Of a stretch of DNA of 43,771 nt, positions 41,226 to 43,771 are shown in pieces (positions within the stretch are counted from its first letter, which is position 1; every line of letters starts with the position of its first letter). The notes beneath the pieces are model-generated. The model had not been told where the DNA came from and searched no databases. It was given only the letters and a program-made list of their open reading frames with translations. The stretch covers positions 1-43,771 of IMG/VR virus record IMGVR_UViG_3300048110_000184, one strand, 5' to 3'. Position numbers and translations under genes: made by a program. This DNA is from a virus.

Positions 41226-41692
41226 TATATAAACCTCATCTTATAACTAGCAGCTTTAGCTACAGGAGATTCTAGTTCATATGCAATGGACTCCCAAGGT
41301 CTATCAGAGATAGATGGGTTGATGTAATCCTTACCTAAGTAAGAGTACTTGAAGTGTAGACCTAGCTCGGTTTCAACTAGACCATGTTGTATTAAGTCAC
41401 CAGATAGATACTGTTCAGCATGTATCATTTCGTGAGCAATAGTAGTTTCAATCTGAGTAACAGGAATACCATTACCTTCTGAATCAAACATAGCTATCTC
41501 AATCTCAATACAATCATTAGAGTTATGAGTGGAGCCATAGAGACCTCCAGGTAAATCACCTACAAAGGAAACATAGACTTCACCCATAAGTTTATCTAGA
41601 GCTACTTCTTGGTACACTAGTTTTGTGAAGGTACTCCAGTAGGAGAGGTAAGGTTCTTCTACAGTTAATCCTTCGTAAGTGAATATATGCAT
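41225..41692 (-). CDS. Zinc metallopeptidase-like protein (HEMIH)
   Basis: A 155-residue protein with a zincin motif H87-E88-M-I-H91 in TTIAHEMIHAEQYLSG, preceded by a strand (CIEIEIAMFD) as expected for the active-site cleft of SprT/gluzincin-type peptidases. A later RPWESIAYELE may supply the third ligand (E134 or E139). Likely an intracellular phage protease-like protein; the substrate is unknown. It is translationally linked to both neighbours in the early block, so a host-takeover role is conceivable but unproven. Confidence 0.7.
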   Translation of the reverse strand: MHIFTYEGLTVEEPYLSYWSTFTKLVYQEVALDKLMGEVYVSFVGDLPGGLYGSTHNSNDCIEIEIAMFDSEGNGIPVTQIETTIAHEMIHAEQYLSGDLIQHGLVETELGLHFKYSYLGKDYINPSISDRPWESIAYELESPVAKAASYKMRFI

Positions 41693-41883
41693 TACATAAT
41701 ATCCTTGTCATTATCCTCGAAATCAAAGTCACCCTCTACGACTTCTAAAGTACAGAAGTCTAGTAGTAGAATTGGATGACCAGCTATAAAAGTACTGATT
41801 GCAGCAAACAACTTAGCAATCAAAATAAATGGTGTAGCAATGAAATATCTTATGGGGTTAGCCATGAAGTCTGGATCAGTCAT
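41692..41883 (-). CDS. Small membrane protein with acidic tail
   Basis: A 63-residue protein with a hydrophobic stretch (about residues 12-41, IRYFIATPFILIAKLFAAIS) and an acidic tail (EVVEGDFDFEDNDKD). It follows the strong terminator at 41907-41932, so it may start a new transcript. The start could also be Met7. Function unknown. Confidence 0.6.
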   Translation of the reverse strand: MTDPDFMANPIRYFIATPFILIAKLFAAISTFIAGHPILLLDFCTLEVVEGDFDFEDNDKDIM

Positions 41884-41906
41884 ATGCGTCTTCTCGGTTA
41901 GTCGCT

Positions 41907-41932
41907 AAAAGAAAGGGATGCCGAAGCACCCC
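41907..41932 (-). terminator. Intrinsic terminator after the SSB gene
   Basis: On the - strand, arms GGGGTGC and GCATCCC pair around a TTCG tetraloop and are followed by TTTCTTTT. This is a textbook stem with an extra-stable C(UUCG)G loop. It lies six bases after the SSB stop. Confidence 0.92.
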
Positions 41933-41938
41933 TATGGA

Positions 41939-42430
41939 TTAGAACAAGTCTGCTGAACTAGCAGTATCTTCACTCTCGTCTGGAGCCGTAGTAGGACCAT
42001 CGATGATATCAAAGTCTGTACCAGTATATTGCTTCAATTCAGCAACTTGGACAGCAGACAATGAGCTACCAACACCCTTACGACCAGCCATATCATAGTT
42101 GTACTGGTATACAATAACACTACCAATACTACCATTACCAATCATAACATTCTCCATATCCAACTCTTGACGTTTACCATCAACAACACGAGGAGGATTA
42201 TTAGGAGTACCATCAGACTTCATAGCTTTACGCTTAAGAGAGACAATATACTTGCCATCTTTCTCTTTGACATTAAGGAAGTTTTGAGATAACTCTTTAG
42301 CTTTCTTCTTGTCAGTAGTAGCAACTTGAAGTTCCCACTGTTCAGTACCAAATGGATTTACAGGCTTGTTAAGTTTAGCCCAATTAAGTTCAACATCAGA
42401 GATTAAGTAGTTACGAGATTTATCTAACAT
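41939..42430 (-). CDS. Single-stranded DNA-binding protein, gp2.5-like
   Basis: A 163-residue protein. The N-terminal 120 residues are beta-rich with basic and aromatic residues (VELNWAKLNKPVNPFGTEQW; KYIVSLKRKAM; NGSIGSVIVYQYNYDMAGRK), consistent with an OB-fold SSB of the phage type. The C-terminus is acidic and ends in aromatic Phe (DESEDTASSADLF), like T7 gp2.5, whose tail contacts polymerase and helicase. It is followed by a strong terminator and preceded by the hairpin element at 42489. Family assignment is by layout; I am fairly sure of function. Confidence 0.78.
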   Translation of the reverse strand: MLDKSRNYLISDVELNWAKLNKPVNPFGTEQWELQVATTDKKKAKELSQNFLNVKEKDGKYIVSLKRKAMKSDGTPNNPPRVVDGKRQELDMENVMIGNGSIGSVIVYQYNYDMAGRKGVGSSLSAVQVAELKQYTGTDFDIIDGPTTAPDESEDTASSADLF

Positions 42431-42459
42431 AAGTTTTTACCTTTATATTTAAGTTAAAG

Positions 42460-42484
42460 AAGGATACACCCAATGTATATCCTT
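42460..42484 (-). terminator. Possible hairpin/attenuator in the SSB leader
   Basis: Arms AAGGATACA and TGTATATCCTT (with a two-base bulge) pair around CCCAA, followed on the - strand by CTTTAACTT. The T-run is poor, so this may be a leader structure that protects or pauses the transcript instead of ending it. Confidence 0.4.
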
Positions 42485-42488
42485 TCAA

Positions 42489-42510
42489 AGCGAACCGCTT
42501 GCGGTGAGCC
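42489..42510 (-). promoter_or_regulatory. Early-strand hairpin element, copy 3
   Basis: The - strand reads GGCTC, ACCGC, AA, GCGGT, TCGCT, upstream of the SSB gene. The stem pairs AC/GT where copy 1 has GT/AC and copy 2 has CT/AG. The core CGCAAGCG is unchanged. Confidence 0.6.
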
Positions 42511-42516
42511 ATTATA

Positions 42517-42774
42517 CTATAACAGCTCATCAATTTCTTCTATTACATCCTGTTTATGTAAAGACCAAAGCTTTTCAGAGATATCTTCAGGGAACTCTTT
42601 GTAACCTTGGTCATACATAATAGCTACTAGTCTTACTTCGAGAATCTCTGCAGGTTCTGGAGGATAACAGGCTTCCACAGGTGCATTAATAACACCAGGA
42701 TCTGCATCAACATAATCTACTTCTAAATCCCAAGTTAAGTCAAATAGCTCTATGAAACACGATTGAGTGTTCAT
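42517..42774 (-). CDS. Small acidic hypothetical protein
   Basis: An 85-residue acidic protein (FIELFDLTWDLEVDYVDADP; VEACYPPEPAEILEVRLVAI). The Pro-Pro-Glu-Pro-Ala-Glu segment separates two halves. Its ATG overlaps the previous stop (ATGA). No family recognised. Confidence 0.65.
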   Translation of the reverse strand: MNTQSCFIELFDLTWDLEVDYVDADPGVINAPVEACYPPEPAEILEVRLVAIMYDQGYKEFPEDISEKLWSLHKQDVIEEIDELL

Positions 42775-42914
42775 AAGATAACCTCACTATCACAACACTC
42801 TAAAGCTTTATCATAATCCCTAGTAATCATAAGACGACCATGGAAACCAATAACAACATACAGACTACCATTTGATTCAATGTAGCTGTGTTTACTTTCA
42901 TATATAATACTCAT
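42771..42914 (-). CDS. 47-residue hypothetical protein
   Basis: MSIIYESKHSYIESNGSLYV followed by VIGFHGRLMITRDYDKALEC: a beta-rich small protein. Both ends overlap the neighbours by four bases (ATGA), which is strong support for translation. Function unknown. Confidence 0.65.
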   Translation of the reverse strand: MSIIYESKHSYIESNGSLYVVIGFHGRLMITRDYDKALECCDSEVIL

Positions 42915-43105
42915 AACAAACATTCCTCATCTTTCTCAATACTAATCATTTCAATAGACTCAAACTCACTTAATCTAGCGGTTTGATGGTTTTTAACTAT
43001 AAAGTCTTGACCTTCATAACAAGCCATAACCATACAGTCTGCGTCAACAGATATAGTCTCATACTCTACGAATGACTTCTTAAGCCTTATATAATACTTA
43101 CTCAT
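42911..43105 (-). CDS. Small hypothetical protein
   Basis: A 64-residue protein; the ATG at 43105 has a GAGGT site, while an in-frame GTG at 43117 is less likely. Beta-rich (YYIRLKKSFVEYETISVDAD; CMVMACYEGQDFIVK) with an acidic tail. The start overlaps the previous stop by eight bases. No family recognised. Confidence 0.65.
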   Translation of the reverse strand: MSKYYIRLKKSFVEYETISVDADCMVMACYEGQDFIVKNHQTARLSEFESIEMISIEKDEECLL

Positions 43106-43244
43106 CACTAACCTCACCTAACACAAGTTTACGGAACTCATCATAGTGTTCCAAATCAATCATCATATCACGTAATGTACGCTTATCACGTACACCATAA
43201 TGCTCCACAAGGAACTCTATATACATACTTTCTACATCACACAT
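43098..43244 (-). CDS. 48-residue hypothetical protein
   Basis: MCDVESMYIEFLVEHYGVRD followed by KRTLRDMMIDLEHYDEFRKL: acidic, helical, with a helix-turn-helix-like feel but too short to call. It is placed three bases after the preceding membrane peptide and overlaps the next gene. Confidence 0.6.
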   Translation of the reverse strand: MCDVESMYIEFLVEHYGVRDKRTLRDMMIDLEHYDEFRKLVLGEVSDE

Positions 43245-43247
43245 ACA

Positions 43248-43397
43248 CTACTCCACAATTACAGACATCATAAGGATAACACACCCTACAATCATAACAG
43301 ATACTTCAGTACTCATAGGTCTATCACCAACATACATGTTAATAACGATACCTACAAGGATACAACACATACACAACAAGAATACTAACGAGGTCAT
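43248..43397 (-). CDS. 49-residue two-span membrane peptide
   Basis: Two hydrophobic segments (MTSLVFLLCMCCILVGIVIN and VMIVGCVILMMSVIV) are joined by MYVGDRPMSTEVS. AAGGAG precedes the ATG. It is the first gene after the tandem-repeat leader and promoter copy c. Function unknown. Confidence 0.65.
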   Translation of the reverse strand: MTSLVFLLCMCCILVGIVINMYVGDRPMSTEVSVMIVGCVILMMSVIVE

Positions 43398-43416
43398 ACA
43401 GACTCCTTAAGATAGT

Positions 43417-43460
43417 TAAGAGATATCTAAGAGATATCTAAGAGAACTCTAAGGGAACCC
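43417..43460. repeat. 11-base tandem repeat in an operon leader
   Basis: Four head-to-tail units: TAAGAGATATC twice, then TAAGAGAACTC and TAAGGGAACCC. They lie between promoter copy c (43521) and the first small gene (start 43397). The rest of the 176-base gap is AT-rich with several ATATAC/ATACAT runs. Confidence 0.75.
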
Positions 43461-43520
43461 TTAAGGTACACATATACATACATACACAATAGATACATAT
43501 ATAGATGTATACTCAGGGGT

Positions 43521-43543
43521 CCCCTCCTATAGAGACTACCGAG
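43521..43543 (-). promoter_or_regulatory. Phage-RNAP-type promoter element, copy c
   Basis: The - strand carries CTCGGTAGTCTCTATAGGAG. It shares CTCGGTAGTCTCTAT with copies a and b, and its CTATAGG equals the T7 promoter sequence around +1, which would put the start near 43527. It points at the block of small early genes. A looser relative (CTCGGTAAGTCCCTTAG) sits upstream at about 43566-43582. Confidence 0.72.
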
Positions 43544-43573
43544 AAAGTAGTACTAAGAGAAGTTCTAAGGGAC

Positions 43574-43771
43574 TTACCGAGAAAGCTCACGGTATATCTC
43601 AAGAGAAGCATTCATATAATACAACAACGCAATACAACCCATGAAGGTTATTAGGAAGATTACGAGGAACATAAGGCACTCGTTAGTAGACCATCTTGTG
43701 GACTCCTTGATGAATGCCATGAGGAAGATTAATGGTGTTACTACGAATGTAATGAACACGATGGTTTGTAA
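43574..43771 (-). CDS. Membrane protein, 5' end outside window
   Basis: At least 61 residues with two hydrophobic segments (MFITFVVTPLIFLMAFI with GTG as first codon, and CLMFLVIFLITFMGCIALLY). The frame is open to the window edge with no ribosome site before the GTG at 43759, so the true start may be outside. Its last codons (CTTTCTCGGTAA) lie in promoter-like sequence. Function unknown. Confidence 0.55.
   Translation of the reverse strand, partial: LQTIVFITFVVTPLIFLMAFIKESTRWSTNECLMFLVIFLITFMGCIALLYYMNASLEIYRELSR

Noticed and set aside
41888-41907. TCTCGGTTAGTCGCTAAAAG on the + strand as an antisense copy of the phage promoter
   Set aside because: It has an inserted T and a changed core (TCGCTA) and would read against the genes. 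It fits better as a relative of the 14-base repeat at 38404 and 38455.
43566-43582. CTCGGTAAGTCCCTTAG as a fourth phage promoter
   Set aside because: It shares only CTCGGTA-GTC with the family and partly encodes the end of the membrane protein; kept as a note under copy c.

Overview
The window is a piece of an AT-rich, strictly lytic-looking tailed double-stranded DNA phage, most likely a podovirus of a (probably marine, gammaproteobacterial-type) bacterium. The evidence is a T7-type single-subunit RNA polymerase, a T7-like primase-helicase and family A DNA polymerase, an SSB with a gp2.5-like acidic tail, large ejection-type virion proteins, and very tight gene packing with ATGA/TAATG overlaps. 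The host assignment is inference only. No integrase, repressor, tRNA gene or CRISPR array was seen. Terminase large subunit, portal and capsid are absent and presumably lie outside the window.

Layout. Bases 1-24007, all on the + strand, are the late structural and lysis region. In order they hold: a 5'-truncated tail fibre, a fibre-assembly-type protein, small proteins, a lysis cassette (three membrane proteins plus an M15 peptidase), a phage-type promoter, a probable tail nozzle/stabilisation protein, a 1333-residue modular tail protein with a collagen-like segment, a tail assembly chaperone-like protein, a GNAT-like protein, and a run of ejection-type proteins. The run ends with a 1366-residue protein carrying an intact staphylococcal-nuclease domain and a 1116-residue protein that I read as a second, highly diverged single-subunit RNA polymerase. 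A strong bidirectional terminator (23970-24007) closes this region. Bases 24015-43771, all on the - strand, are the early/middle region and are transcribed right to left. From the right end they hold: many small genes of unknown function and tiny membrane peptides, SSB, a zinc metallopeptidase, a DUF3310 protein, PhoH, DNA polymerase, 5'-3' exonuclease, a RusA resolvase, class I ribonucleotide reductase (NrdB, NrdA), a zinc-ribbon protein, glutaredoxin, MazG, ThyX, endonuclease VII, primase-helicase and finally the T7-like RNA polymerase.

How it fits together. NrdA/NrdB with glutaredoxin, ThyX and MazG make and clean the dNTP pool. Primase-helicase, polymerase, SSB and exonuclease replicate DNA. 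RusA and endonuclease VII resolve branches before packaging. The conventional T7-like RNA polymerase is the second-last gene of the long early unit, so something else must start early transcription. The second polymerase, encoded among virion proteins as in phage N4, is an attractive candidate for injection with the DNA.

Regulatory signals. Three copies of a phage-specific promoter-like element sharing CTCGGTAGTCTCTAT (4966 +, 38360 -, 43521 -) point in the direction of the genes they precede; the right-most copy contains CTATAGG exactly as in the T7 promoter. A second family of three intergenic elements on the early strand (30301, 38326, 42489) forms small hairpins with an invariant CGCAAGCG core and compensating changes in the outer stem. 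The two polymerases and the two families of sites form the most interesting system here.
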